A stretch of DNA of 64,000 nt, taken from Paramarasmius palmivorus. Its lineage: Eukaryota; Basidiomycota; Agaricomycetes; Agaricales; Marasmiaceae. The notes beneath the pieces are model-generated. The model saw nothing but the letters and a program-made list of their open reading frames with translations, was not told the origin of the DNA and made no database searches. Both the position numbers and the translations under genes were made by a program. Positions 1-12,154 of the stretch are shown here, piece by piece. The stretch's first letter is position 1, and each line of letters opens with the position of its first letter. The stretch spans positions 372,001 to 436,000 of the forward strand of contig JAYKXP010000019.1 in assembly GCA_037176845.1 (NCBI GenBank). The letters are read 5' to 3'.

Positions 1-480
1 CGAGGAAACTCTGCAGAGTCGCGCGATTCGGGTGCTGCACGCCATTCTCATCAACAACAACAGTCTGCCAAAATACCTCCTCGAACTGTTCTATACGATT
101 AGCACATCATCTGCATGACTAGAAACATTCGCCTACCTTGTTGGCCGTCAGTACTGTTGTTTCCAGACGTCTATTTAGGGCTTGCTCTTGAGAATATCAG
201 AAACGAAGACTTACACGCTGACATGACACCCTGGTCATATCTTCAAACAATGTATCAGCTGGGTGATTCAGAAGACATGCTAATACAAAACTCACCCGAA
301 GAGTGTGAACCCCGTCCCGCTCACGAATGATAGTGCCGCGGAAAGCTTCTTCCCTCTCAGCGTCATCGCATACTGCTTCGCCTCCTCTTCATAGTGTTGA
401 TACTCTGGAGTGTCCGCGACATCTAGTGAGCTGCGCTCACGAAAAGAGGATTTCTCGTGATCCGGGGTTGAATGTCCCAT
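1..480 (-). CDS. MFS sugar transporter, 5' part (runs off left edge)
   Basis: The first exon (about 480-293) begins with an ATG and encodes a charged cytoplasmic leader ending in SGTGFTLFG. Joining the short GT-AG introns by eye gives FG-YDQGVMSALLTANK-FEEVFWQT, continuing to the window edge. The YDQGVMS stretch after a glycine-rich first helix is the signature of fungal hexose/polyol transporters of the MFS sugar porter family, which have 12 membrane helices in the plasma membrane. Only about the first 110 residues lie in the window, so the substrate cannot be told. The start was chosen because it is the only ATG upstream of the conserved helix in this frame, and a TATAAAAG element lies about 107 bp upstream of it. 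Family assignment is confident; substrate is unknown. Confidence 0.85.
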
Positions 481-586
481 GGTGAAAGGGGAAGCCGCCT
501 CGTCAAGGATGAAGCAATGTGGGGTGCGGGAATGAGGTGTGCCTCAGGAAAGGGTTGTGGAGTTGTATCGGTCTCCACAGTCGCGT

Positions 587-594
587 CTTTTATA
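587..594 (-). promoter_or_regulatory. TATA box of the sugar transporter
   Basis: TATAAAAG on the minus strand, about 107 bp upstream of the transporter ATG. The distance fits a 70-80 nt 5' leader. Assigned by match to the TATA consensus and position only. Confidence 0.5.
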
Positions 595-1292
595 TTGCGA
601 ATCGAGATGTTTTTGCAATCCAAAGCTGCGACCATCCCGAGCGATTGCCCCGGTCTCGTAGATGTTAGCAAATTCGCGCTGTTCTGATCAATTTTTTCAG
701 GCCTTAGGAGGTTTTTCCTGTCCCAACTTTCTCATTGGAGTTCTGTTTTGTGGAGCCTTTCCAGGTGTTTTGAGCGCCTTCTCGTAAGAGTCTTCGCATG
801 ATGCATTCGAGGCACCGGGATGACATGTTGTATCCTTCGAGGGTAAATAAAGCTGGATAGTAAGAATATGAATAGATTCGGTAAGGAACACGCACAATCT
901 ATGCTTCTAGCAGTCTTCTCGACTCGTCACAGGTCGCGGTGGTAATGGTTGTGAATAAACCGGCCGGCATTTCAAACAGCCGGAGTTAGTCCTTTCGGGG
1001 TCTTCTTCCGGAGTGGAGTGATGTCACTTCGGACCGAAAGTGCGAGAGCAACAGAGCGAATGGCCAAAGCGCTGGCATATGGTGTATATGTGACTAGTAA
1101 AGGCGGCCACGCTGGTAAGCTACACCAAGACTCTTCCATGAACAAGGTGAGTCCTTACCCTCGACTGAGAATTCGAGTCGAGGTTAAAGTTGAACGTTGA
1201 AGTCGCGATACATGGAATCCAAACAGCTGGAGATACATAAGATACTCATGTGCGTATCCACTTGTATACTATATGGTAGACATACATAGACC

Positions 1293-1341
1293 CTGCCCTT
1301 GTGCAATATACCTCTGGTAACGTTATATTGTACAAGGGCAG
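1293..1341 (+). repeat. 18-bp inverted repeat (hairpin) with 13-nt loop
   Basis: The left arm at 1293-1310 and the right arm at 1324-1341 are complementary over 18 positions with one exception at 1303/1331. That position is a G-U pair in a plus-strand RNA but an A-C mismatch in a minus-strand RNA. The loop is 13 nt. It lies about 310 bp beyond the stop codon of the minus-strand Gti1/Pac2 gene. It is too long to be expected by chance in ordinary sequence, but its role is unknown: possibly a transcript-end structure, a small-RNA hairpin or the relic of a small transposon. Confidence 0.7.
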
Positions 1342-1648
1342 TGGTAAAAGATAGAAAAGTATGGTACAGTGGGGAAGTAAATATAGATGAGTACAAGCGT
1401 TCTGAGGGACAGTGTGGTCCAAAGGGTCATACCAGATACAAAGTGACCCTAAAAATTGAAGGAGTAAAGGAACCGGTATAAAAGACACGAAAGGCATCGA
1501 CCAGGAACCCGAAGAGAGAAGGGACAGAATAAAATACGACAGCATGGAGGACCGTAAGCAAAACAACATTGGCACAACAGATAACATGTGGGACGACGAC
1601 AACAGCAGAGAATGGATTGTTCCATTCTGGATCGGGTTTAGACTTTAG

Positions 1649-3130
1649 CTAACGCTCAGCGCCGCCGCCGCTGGCAACATCTGCAGCTTTGTCACCCGAG
1701 TCACCGGAGGTTCCGTCGATCTCTTGAATATGTGCATGCGTATTGGCCTGTTGATGGGGAGGCGTGACGGTCTGATGATAGCTACCGTAAGACCATGCAG
1801 GGTAGGCGTACCCGCCTGATGGGGGATAATATTGGTAGAGTACCTGCTGTGGTGGTGGTGGCTGCTGCTGCTGTGGCTGAGGGGAAGGTCCCGAGCTAGG
1901 ATCGTAATTGTAAGATGCGACAGCACTGGAAGGCGGGTATACAGCGGTACTGCTTGATGGTGATTGTGATGGCTGCGACTGGCCACTGGCAGACGCCGCA
2001 GGAGGATGATTCGCTTGTGGATGATAGGGGTATACGTGTGGCTGAATATAGCCAGGTGGATAGTATCCGCCATACGCGGTATACACGGGTGCTGGTTGTA
2101 CAACAGTTGCATTGGGATCCGGATACGATTGGGGAGGTGGAGATTGGGCGGTTGGGGTTGTAGAAGTTGGCGATGCCAGCTGTTCCGACCCCGAAGTAGA
2201 GGCGACCGGAGAGACAGATGACTCTTCGTGACTGATCGATTTCTGTTTTCGTGGTCTTTTGTTAGGCGGTCCGCTGTAAGGATCATATCGTTTCGAGCGT
2301 TTCCCTCCGTCTGTAGTCCGGCTTTCGCTCAGGAGAGGCAAACCAGACGAAAGAGGTGCTGTCAGAATGGGAGCACGGGTTCCTATCTCGACGTCGTCTG
2401 CCTCGCCTCGATAGCGAGGAACCCCGTCAGGTCCAACTTCAACTTTCGGAGGATTCCGAAAATGGGTCTTGTCGAGATACTTGGGACTAATGGACAATGA
2501 CGCGAGTTCTGGCAATGATGACGGTGAGCGAAGACGACCGTTCTCGACATCTTCAACACGGTAGTAGGAGATTAGGTGTTGCGCGACTCCATCAATAGTC
2601 AAAGAGAAAGTCTACGTGACAGAAACGCTCAACAAGCAGCAACGTGAGATGGTAACCGATAAACGCACCTTCTTCATGAGACCATCCGACTTGAACTTGG
2701 GGCTGTTGGTGAGGCTACCCATCAAGTTCCGTTCACGAAGTTTATCAGACCCAACTTGACCTCCATCTTTGGGTCGGCTCAAGGAATTGTTTTCATCCCC
2801 AAGGTCTACAGTATCGCTGCCTCGCCCACGATTCGTTGACTTTTTATCTGTCTCTCGATACAGTAGGAAGTTGCCTAAGATGCGACTCGGACTCCAGAAG
2901 AAACCGTCAGTCCAACGCTTGATGCCGCTTTCGTCCTCGTCAAAAACAAAAACAGATCCAGACGTTATCATCTTGCGCTCCGAGTCGACCAGTCGACGTG
3001 TCACCCGTGGTATCAACCCACGACGAGCAGCCTCCAAGATAAGCAAGGCATCGCCTGTAGTCTCTATCCAGCCGCACCATGGAGGTTCCGTCCACGTTGT
3101 AGGTGCTGCTTGTCCCTGGGACGTGGACAT
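1649..3130 (-). CDS. Gti1/Pac2 (WOR1-type) transcription factor
   Basis: There are two exons: 3130-2669 and 2611-1649, with a 57-nt intron, giving 474 residues. The first exon holds the first WOPR box half, with GWIETTGDALLILEAAR near residue 20 and IKRWTDGFFWSPSRILGNFL near residue 70. The second box half (LTIDGVAQHLISYYRVEDV) opens exon 2. This two-part box is the DNA-binding domain of S. pombe Gti1/Pac2, Candida Wor1 and Ryp1, nuclear regulators of morphological switching and nutrient-dependent development. A basic stretch (KRSKRYDPYSGPPNKRPRKQK) around residue 260 looks like a nuclear localisation signal. The C-terminal half is low-complexity (Ser/Pro, then Gln/Pro and Tyr/Gly), as usual for this family. 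The ATG sits about 18 codons before the domain. About 3.9 kb upstream lacks a clear gene, which is notable for such regulators. Family assignment is very confident; targets are unknown. Confidence 0.93.
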
Positions 3131-6100
3131 GTTGAGCGGGCTGTATAGTCATCATTATGGTCGATAATATGAATCAAAGCGAACAGCATTGTTGGAGGGA
3201 AAAACAGCGGAGAATGAAAAAATAAATCGATTATTAAAGTTTTGGATGGAAACATAAGGTTGTGCTTACCGTGCACCTGTGGATTGGCGGAGAAGAGAAA
3301 TTTGAAGAGGAGAAACAAGAATGTGCGAATTTCAAGGTCAGATCCCCCACCTCGTGTCACTGCAGATTGGGTTATCTCTGCTTTTTGAGCTCATTGTTCT
3401 CGATTTTCCTCGTATTTACACTTTTATGGATTCACTCTATTTTAATAGCGTCCTTTGTGCTGTTCAAGCTGTGAAAATGCAGCCGCAATGGTGCCTTTTC
3501 CAACCCCCTCGAAATAAAGTTTAGTTTGATTATTTAAGCACCGCGGCCGAAGCCCTTTGGCGAACGGCAGTGGGCACAATGCCATCCTTTGGTTACTCCA
3601 GTTCGGGATGCAAAATTCAGGGGAAAAAATCGCAAAACGCTAAGGAGTGACATGACCATCGTAAACTCGCAAAAGATTCAATTGTGATAGAAAGGGAGAT
3701 ACATCGGTGCACACGTTGCCCTATTGAAGCAGATTCTGATTTAATGAAAACCGCACCATGACAGACCATGACCCACAAACCAACGTGACCAAAAGCTGAA
3801 CAAGAATTGAGAGAGCATAGACCTGCACCGGCGAAATCGTTCCTCGGTCGAGAGCTTACCCTAGTACATCGATTTTGCAAAGTGTCGGGTACAGATGGGC
3901 ACATGAAGGAATGCAGAAACTTGATATCTGATCGAACCAGATAAGAACAGCTCCTGCCTTGACGATAAATGCACATACATCTGGAACACGCATCACTGTA
4001 GTATTCAGTCGTGTTGTACAACATGCGTGTGAGCTGTTTGGGGCGGTTGCGGAGGGCATCAGAGCAAACTCTGACTAGCAAGCCTATATCAAGCGAGCTG
4101 TCGAGCGATATCGAGTCAGGCTTCAGCCTAAGGGAGACTAACTAGGAAGCTGAACAGTCTTCCGACGAAATGGTAGACAAGTAACAAGATCTCGTGTTTC
4201 TAGTTGAATACGGGATGAAAATCTTGCTCATATATACTGAAAGATTGAAACTCACTAGCACCCAACTCGCACATTTGCTCGACCGTGTCCGAGAGGAACC
4301 TGATGCATTAATTTGATGCAGGAATATCGATCCAAAGACACATTGACAGCCAGTCGAGTAGAGTTTGGCCGCCTAGATTCTTGACATAGGAAACAGTGCT
4401 TATGCTTGCCGTCGCGCTGGAGTGGAAGAGTGCTCGCAGCGCAAGTTTTGAGGCCTGAGGCTTTGAAGACATCGTCTTGTGCAAGCAGATGAATTCTTGA
4501 ACAGGTTGACGGGAATCGGCAAGCTTGCTATCTATCCCATATCTATCTCAGGCAACCGGAAGTCCTAGTCAAATATCATCAAACAGAAATTGGATTTCCG
4601 CTCAGCAGCGACTTGAACACTTTTGGACACCTATCTACAGAATGCTCACTCGAATTCCTTGATTCAAGCCGGGACTGTTCTCAACCAAGAGGAGAAGCAT
4701 GAATACTATAACTAGACTCCAAGACTTACGCAGAGTGAAGAGGACTGAGGGCTGCCAGCGGTGAGTTCTTCTACCTGTCAATCAAACGAAAAAATTCATG
4801 AGGTAACAGGTAGGCGCCTCTTGGAACGAGGTCAACGGACTAGCATCTCAGAGCTACTCACTCTCGGCTTGGTATGAGAACGGAGCACTTAATTTACGTG
4901 CCCCGAAACTTCGAGCCTCAAGCTTAGGCCTCAAGTAACAAGTTTGAGCGTGGTCAAGAAGCGTTCACAAACTCTAGTATCAGGGGCTATAGAAGGTGTG
5001 CACGGTTCTCAACTTCGTGTCATGGTGTAAATTTATCCACATCTGTAGGTTATAGCACATACCTGTGCCGAACCTGAGAGGAAGCTGTAACACTAACAGC
5101 GACTATTCTAGAGACATTTCCGCCTCAGACGCGGAGAATATTGATGATGGAAATTCCACTCGCCACAATTGATCTTGACATCGCATCGACTTCTCCCAGT
5201 AAAAAGGGGTGGACACGAACTATGGATGTACGTCTTCGGCCTTGTGATATCTCCGATACCTCTCACTAACGTTTACAGACATATCCTACTCGTAACGGAT
5301 TCTGACCTTGTCGGTTGCATCTGATTCTGGGATTTTACTTCGATCCTTTCCCTCTCCGCTCTGGAAACATTGTACCCGTCCACGGCTAATCACCGTAAAC
5401 TTAATTTCATAGACATAAACCATCTCCATCTGAACTCTACTCCGCCCTTCCCTTGGAAGGTCGCATTCAGCCAAGTTCGGTCTAGCTCGTTTCCGGTGGG
5501 CCTCGTCAATTCCACCTGTTCATTTCGAGTTCTTGCGCCGCTCAAGCCCAGGGACACAACCCCCAAGAAGATACCCCAGCCCGAACGCTATGAATACCCA
5601 AGTGAAAGCACACGTCTATTCTATACTGCTATCTGGATACCGCGCTTATGGACAGCGGCAATGGCAGGCCGTGTTGATGGCACGTTGGTCACCTGTCTGA
5701 TTACTTGTTCGCGGCCCTTGGCGGCATGCAGAAAGAAGAAATCGCGAACGGCCTCGAGGAACTGTGGAACCGCACCTCGATGTGCTGGTTCTCCCATCGG
5801 AGGCAACGGAAGATGGACCGATCAATCGCAAGGTATGCGGCAGGGATTTTCGTTGGTGCCTTGTCAGGTCTAGGTTGCCTCATCTCGACTCTCATTGTGA
5901 TGAACATCACCTTTCTGACAACTATATTTTTTCGGAACAACGATGACCCCGTCTTCGAATGATACGTTTCCTCGAAATCTCTGACGTACCGAGTCAGCGA
6001 TCTCCAGGGGGCTTCTTCTCCCGTATGCGTAGCATGACCGCCTTGAGGTGCTGGGCTTCCGCTATAGGCAGACGAACGACCTGCACGAGAAACAGTAGCT

Positions 6101-7057
6101 GTTGGAAAAGTAAGTGCTTAGCCGTCCTTAATCAATCATTCCTTTGTTACAATCTTGGCCAGATGCTTCGTCTAAGCAGAGCTGGCGCCCGAGTTCAAGG
6201 TACTGTGAACGCAAGGTACTTGATACAGTAGCGGTGACAGAAATTCGTTGGTACCTGTTCAACTTGTGATATTTTTTGATACTGAGAAACTTGTTCCTAG
6301 CTTTGACATTCCCCTTGTCAAGAAATAATTAGAAACATAGGACGACCCTTCGACGTATTCGCCGCTTATTTTTTCACAAAGAGAATGAATCGCTTGTGTT
6401 GGCCCGCCACCTATTTCGGTTCTCATTGGCTTGGGCGTGTAAAGGGTGCGTCGAATCATGTGTGCCGATCTAAATTGGTCGTAACGTGTGATCTACTCAG
6501 ACTGATTCCAGCCAGAGATCATAGATGCTATACAACTGAGATGTTCAAGCGGGGTTATTTTCAATATTACCTCGGTATCTCAATCGATTAATTCATCAGG
6601 TCCTGCGTTCACTGACAGATCTCTATGGTTTTAGAAGGCACCCGATCAATCAAGCGACACAGGCGGAACATACATGATATTGCCTCTCCGAAACGGTCGT
6701 AACTTTCTTCACTTTGGGGCAGCCGAGATAGCCTGCCGCGCAAAAGTCTCCTCCATTTACTAGAGGACAGCCAAAACCATTCCACTCTACGTAAGTCTGA
6801 ATTCGGATGCCACTCAGGTCGTGCCTACCTCTAATTTTGTGCCTTTCAAGAAATGGAAGATTATACTTGGTAGCATAATCCAGAGCGTGACATAAGGATT
6901 TTGCCTGACTTCCACGATCAAAGATTCCAGCTGCCTTCAAGGTTGGATTGGTCCGGGCCTCAACACCCCTCCGAAACTCATAGTATAAATACGACACCCG
7001 GACAGCCCTTTGCCACATACTGCCAGTCTCACTCCGACCAAGGTCTGAACCTTAGGG
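3131..7057. other. Long gene-poor region upstream of the Gti1/Pac2 factor
   Basis: About 3.9 kb between two divergently transcribed genes. The open frames are short, carry no family motif and do not assemble into a splice model. The best is a minus frame of 154 codons at 3617-4081, rich in Cys and Ser and likely chance. At 5580-5960 short plus-strand open frames overlap in all three frames with a hydrophobic stretch near 5830-5935. This could be a decayed gene, but no homology was recognised. The right end holds the TATA box of the copper radical oxidase. Confidence 0.5.
6984..6990 (+). promoter_or_regulatory. TATA box of the first copper radical oxidase
   Basis: TATAAAT lies about 68 bp upstream of the ATG at 7058, the usual spacing for a TATA element followed by a short leader. 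Assigned by consensus match and position. Confidence 0.6.
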
Positions 7058-10000
7058 ATGGCTATCCTCCTTCCTGTGGCGTTAGCCCTTTCTCTCATTC
7101 CTGTGTGTCTTCTGGTCTTCGTTTGCTTTCCGCTGAATAAACTCATACATTTTTTACAGTTAACGACTGCTACAACTCACGTTCGTTCTAACTTTCGTCA
7201 TCGTCGCCAATCCGTCCCCGCGAAGCTCCCCGGAAATTGGACATACCAAGGTTGCTACTCGTGAGTGGTTCAGCTCCCAACACGTTGAAGTTGTCCATCT
7301 GACGGCCACGTTACTCAAATGCAGCGACAATGTGGGCGGCCGTACTCTGGGCAGCGCAACGTTTACCAGCGGTAACAATATGACAGCCGAAAACTGCATT
7401 GCGTTCTGCGATTCGAACAATCTGATTTTCGCAGGTATCGAGTTTGGTGCCGAATGCTGTACGTGACGATCATCTATCTTTTTCGGGTCTTTTCCGCCTT
7501 CCGCTGTAGCTTCGCAGTTCGCCGTTTTATCGGCTAATCAATTTCTGCTCCTTCTCACCAGATTTCTGACGTATGTTATCTCTTCAGATTGTGATAACAA
7601 CATTCGGAATGGTGGTGCTCTGGTTGCTGCAACAGACTGCAATATGGCTTGCACTGGCAATACTAATGAACTTTGTGGTGCCGGAAATCGCCTCAATGTC
7701 TTCTGGAGCGGGAAGACCCCACCACCTCCACCTACTACCGTAGCCCAGGTAGGAAATTGGAAGACACTCGGATGCTACAGGTGCGCAGTGATAAATGCTC
7801 GATTCCGTGCTTCGGCTAAAGCTTCTTTAATCCGTCAAGTGATGGCGTCAATGGTGGTCGTACGCTTCAACATGGAATGGCTATGGCGAGTCCGACGACA
7901 ATAGAAGAGTGTACTTCCGCATGCTTCCAAGCTGGATACCGATATGCCGGAACGGAATTTGCTGGGGAATGCTGTAAGAGAACCCTTCAGCTAATCATAT
8001 CTCAATTAACGCCGAACCTGGACAGATTGTGACACAACCATAACAAATGGTGGCGCTCCCACACCACTCTCGGACTGTAACATGCCTTGCGCGGGAAACA
8101 GTTCCCAATTCTGCGGTGGACCAAACAGGCTCAACGTGTACAACTATACCGGTACCGACTTACCTCCCATCACTGCCCCAGGTGGAGGCGGCGGAGGAGG
8201 CGCTGGGGGAAACGCTGTAGCGCCCGTCAACTCAGGTCTTCCAGGAACATGGAAATATGCCGCTTGTTACATGTGAGCATCGTTCCATTTGTCACTCGGT
8301 CATTTGCTGACGCCTATATCTCTACAGCGACAATGCACATGGCCGTATCTTCGAGTTTGAGCAGACACCGAATTCTCAAAACACTATTCAGTCTTGTGTC
8401 ACAACTTGCCAAAGCAAGAATTTCACCGTCGCTGGTACTGAATTCGGCGTATGTATAGCTAAATGATGTTCATGTTTCAAGCTGACTGACGTGGTAACGA
8501 TGCGTATTTTCAGAACGAATGCTGTGAGTGCTTGTCAATGAAAACATCTCGCATAGTTTCTGACATATCCCCTTTTCAGACTGTGGAAATCGACTTGTGA
8601 ATGGAGCCGCAACCGCCGATGAGTCTTCCTGCAACATGGGCTGTGCTGGCAATGCAACGTAAGTTGCAGCCTTGGATATCTGTTGATCTCGACTGATTGA
8701 CGGTTGGTATCGTTCAGACAAGCATGTGGTGGCCCCAATCGCCTCTCGGTTTACTCTGCAACTCCGAATGTCACTTCTCTTCCAGTCCCAGTCCCATTGA
8801 ACTCCAGTCTTCCGGGAGAGTGGACGTACGCTGGTTGCCACACGTTAGTGCTTCCTCCTTTCAAATTTACCGAGAAACTAAACCTGCACGTGCAGTGATA
8901 TCAACGACCGCGTGCTTCCATGGCAGATCATCTGGCAGACTAACAACACTGTTGAAGCGTGCTTGAATCAATGCCACGCATTCGGATACACAGCCGCTGG
9001 ATTGGAATATGGTCAAGAATGCTGTAAGTGGTTCTCTATGCACCTTCTAAGCAGAATACTCATCTAAACTAGATTGCGGAGACAAAACCGACATTACGGA
9101 AAAAGGATCAGTTCCCGCACCAGAGTCCGAATGTAACATTCAATGTCCAGGTGATCCCCTGCATCTCTGTGGCGGGGGCCTGCGATTGCAATTGTATACT
9201 TGGGCGAGCGAGATCAACGTCTGGCACACTCCCGACAACATTGGGCGATATGAGGTATGTGCCCTTCACTTCCAACCATACAGACTAAACTAAAGATTTG
9301 GGTCTAGTTCTTCGGTAAGAGCACAGGATTTCTTAGTTCTAGATACAGTCTAACAAATCCATGCTGTCGTCCATAGCCCCTGGGTAAGCTCGACACGCCA
9401 TGCCTATTACGCTTCTCGACTCATGACCTAATCAGCGTTGTTGTTCCACTCATCGCTACTCTTGGTATCAACGACAAAGTGACTTTCCTCGAAAAGCATG
9501 GTACATCGTACGTATTGCATATCTATATTTCGTAAACTTCGTGCTCATCCTGCCGATAGCGAATTCCAGAATTCCACAGGCGCGTATGAATTTGACCCCT
9601 CACTGGCTCACAATTTCTCTGCCGCTTATCGGGAAATGCACGTCAAGACTGATGTCTTCTGCGCTGGAAGTATCATTTTACCTGACAAGGCGGGAAGGCA
9701 GATCAATGTCGGAGGTATGTTGACCATCAATCGCTTTAGCCTTCCCAGCTCATGTGTTTTTAGGCTGGTCTCTTGACTCCACATATGGTGTACGACTCTT
9801 CACGCCTGATGGTGCTCCCGGTGTCAATGGTACCAACGACTGGGAAGAGAACTACCCGCTCCTCAAACTACAGGTACGAATGCTGCTCATATATTTGACC
9901 ATCACCTGATTTGGTTTGTAGCGTGGTCGTTGGTACCCAACTGCCGCAATGCTTCCCAATGGTTCAATCCTTGTCGTTGGTGGGGAGATAGGAAGCAATG

Positions 10001-11625
10001 ACAAACCGCAGCCAAATCTCGAGATTCTTCCCAAGCCTCAAGGTGGTGAGACTGTGATAGAGTTGGACTGGCTTGCCCGCACAGGTAATTACTCCGCTTA
10101 AAATGGATTCTATCCTTACTGACATCTCTCACAGACCCCAACAACTGTATGAGCATATTTCCGTCAGCCTCGAATTACGCTTACAAAGACTAAAGTGTAT
10201 CCCTTCATCACTATCCTTCCCAGCGGACGTGTTTTCATAGGTCGGTTATTCTCAGTGACAATAGCTGGTTTCTGACGGTGTCGGATAGCTTATTACAACG
10301 AAGCACGAATCCTTGATGCGGCGACCTTTGACACATTCCAAACACTTCCTAACATGCCCGCTGCTGTCAATAATTGTAAGTCAACCGGTACACGTCGTTA
10401 TATGAGCTTATAGGTCCTTTCTAGTCGACGGTGGCCGTACTTATCCACTAGCTGGATCGATGATGGTTTTCCCACAACACGCCCCTTATACAGACCCACT
10501 GCGCGTGCTGGTTTGTGGAGGATCAACACCTGGACCTGGTAAGCACTTGGGTCCTTTTCCATGCACGCGTTGATTATCTGAACCACGCTCTTCAGCCCAT
10601 GTACTCGACAATTGTGTCTCTATTGCTCCAGAAGCGCCGAATGCGACATGGACTTTGGAACGCATGGTACGTGTTTCTTCTGGTATACGCACTTTCACTT
10701 TTCTTATCTAATCCATTGTTTTAGCCCTCAAGACGTGTTATGGTATTTGTCTTCCTTGTATAATAATCACCTCGAGTCCACTGACGCGCTGAATTAGTCT
10801 CTAATGGTCGCGCTCCCAGACGGAACCTTCATGATCCTTGGAGGGGCCAAAGAGGGCGTCGCTGGATTCGGTCTAGCCTCCGATCCCAACTTCAACGCTG
10901 TACTTTACGATCCCACACTTCCTGTTGGGCAAAGGTTCTCCATTCTCAATAACACCATCGTTCCTCGAATGTACCATTCCGAAGGTATACCCTCTCGCAA
11001 GTTCTAGATTCGCACGCTGACCGTGTCTCTGAAGCCATTTTACTAAATGATGGACGTATTCTTGTATCTGGATCTGATCCACAAACTCCCGGCTTCCCTG
11101 AAGAAATGCGACTTGAGGTTAGACCGGCTTTTGAACTATGTCTGCTAGTGAATTTAATAACGTTCTGCCAGGTTTATATCCCTCCCTATCTCAACGAAGG
11201 TCGAACACAACCCGAGTTTGATTTACCCAACAACGATTGGGCGTACGGTGGCTCGTACACCATTACGAATGTCAAACTCCATCACGGAACAACACAAACA
11301 ATGAGGGTATCTCTTGTCGCTGGTATGTCTTTTGGCCCAAAACTATAACGTTCGACTGACATTGATTGTTGTTCCAACAGCCGTCTCGAGTACTCATGGA
11401 AACTCGATGGGCAGTCGCACGATATTCCCCCAGTTTTCATGTTCAGGGACCACGTGTACCATTCAAGCACCGCCTAATGCTAATGTCAGCCCACCAGCCT
11501 GGTGGCAGCTCTTCATCTTGGATGGTAAAACACCAAGTTTCTCACGCTGGGTTAGGATCGGTGGAGATCCTGGTCGGCTTGGAGAATGGCCACAACTTCA
11601 GGGATTCACTCCGCCAGGAATGTAA
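7058..11625 (+). CDS. Secreted copper radical oxidase with four WSC domains
   Basis: A hydrophobic leader ([15 protein letters not shown]) acts as a signal peptide. Four Cys-rich WSC domains follow, at about 7225-7710, 7755-8145, 8250-8755 and 8810-9205. Each has a GCY or related start, an ECYC core and a C(G)GPNRL or CGGGLRL end. The rest is a glyoxal oxidase domain with its C-terminal DUF1929 part. The metal and radical residues known from glyoxal and galactose oxidase are present: Cys in [11 protein letters not shown] (about 9655), Tyr in [13 protein letters not shown] (about 9930), Tyr-His in PRMYHSE (about 10970) and His in [14 protein letters not shown] (about 11390). The family oxidises aldehydes or alcohols to make H2O2, supplying peroxidases outside the cell; WSC domains bind wall polysaccharides. 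The layout matches the WSC-bearing CRO group of white-rot fungi. At least 15 short introns interrupt it. The ORF stays open across a possible first intron, so the exact leader end is uncertain. It ends in FTPPGM and converges on a paralog 529 bp away. Confidence 0.92.
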
Positions 11626-12154
11626 TTTACTCTTCCTCACCCCAGCACTCTTCTGGTTATTCGTCGTATTCTTGGGACCTTGACTACTCACTCCTTATTG
11701 CTATCTTTAAACATCCTATTCATGGACATCATTAATTCGTTTTTTATGGACTTTGTAGACTACTTCCATGGTAGTGTATAACTCCACCTTCCTTTCCTTT
11801 GTACGTAACATGGATAGGTGCATTGTTATTGTTTTCACCTTGCTAGTCCTCCTGTAACTGATGCATTGAGCTGTGGAAACCACCTTCTACTATTTATTCG
11901 AGGTAGAATTGGACCGTCGGAAATGATCTGGTGATTCGGTCTGTCCACGCTGTCTTCCAAATTGCAATGGAGTGAGCCGACTAAGTAGAGGACGGCTCAA
12001 AGGCCCCCGCTTCCGGACAACATGAAGTAAATTAGCGGCCTTAAGGCTATGTGGCTTCAGTTATTCAACAAACGCGATATGGCAGTACATCAAATGAAAG
12101 TTAGGGATTCCAATGAAAAGGAGATTAACGACAGACCTTCGGTATAGTACTTTT
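11626..12154. other. Intergenic between convergent oxidase genes
   Basis: About 530 bp holding the 3' ends of both convergent copper radical oxidase genes. No coding region or clear repeat is seen. It is AT-rich just after 11640 and must contain both polyadenylation regions. Confidence 0.6.

Larger units (their letters stand above)
481..1648. other. Intergenic: transporter promoter and TF 3' flank
   Basis: About 1.2 kb between the transporter start and the stop of the Gti1/Pac2 gene. No convincing coding region is seen; the open frames are short and lack family motifs. It holds the transporter TATA element and a strong 18-bp inverted repeat at 1293-1341, listed separately. Confidence 0.6.
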
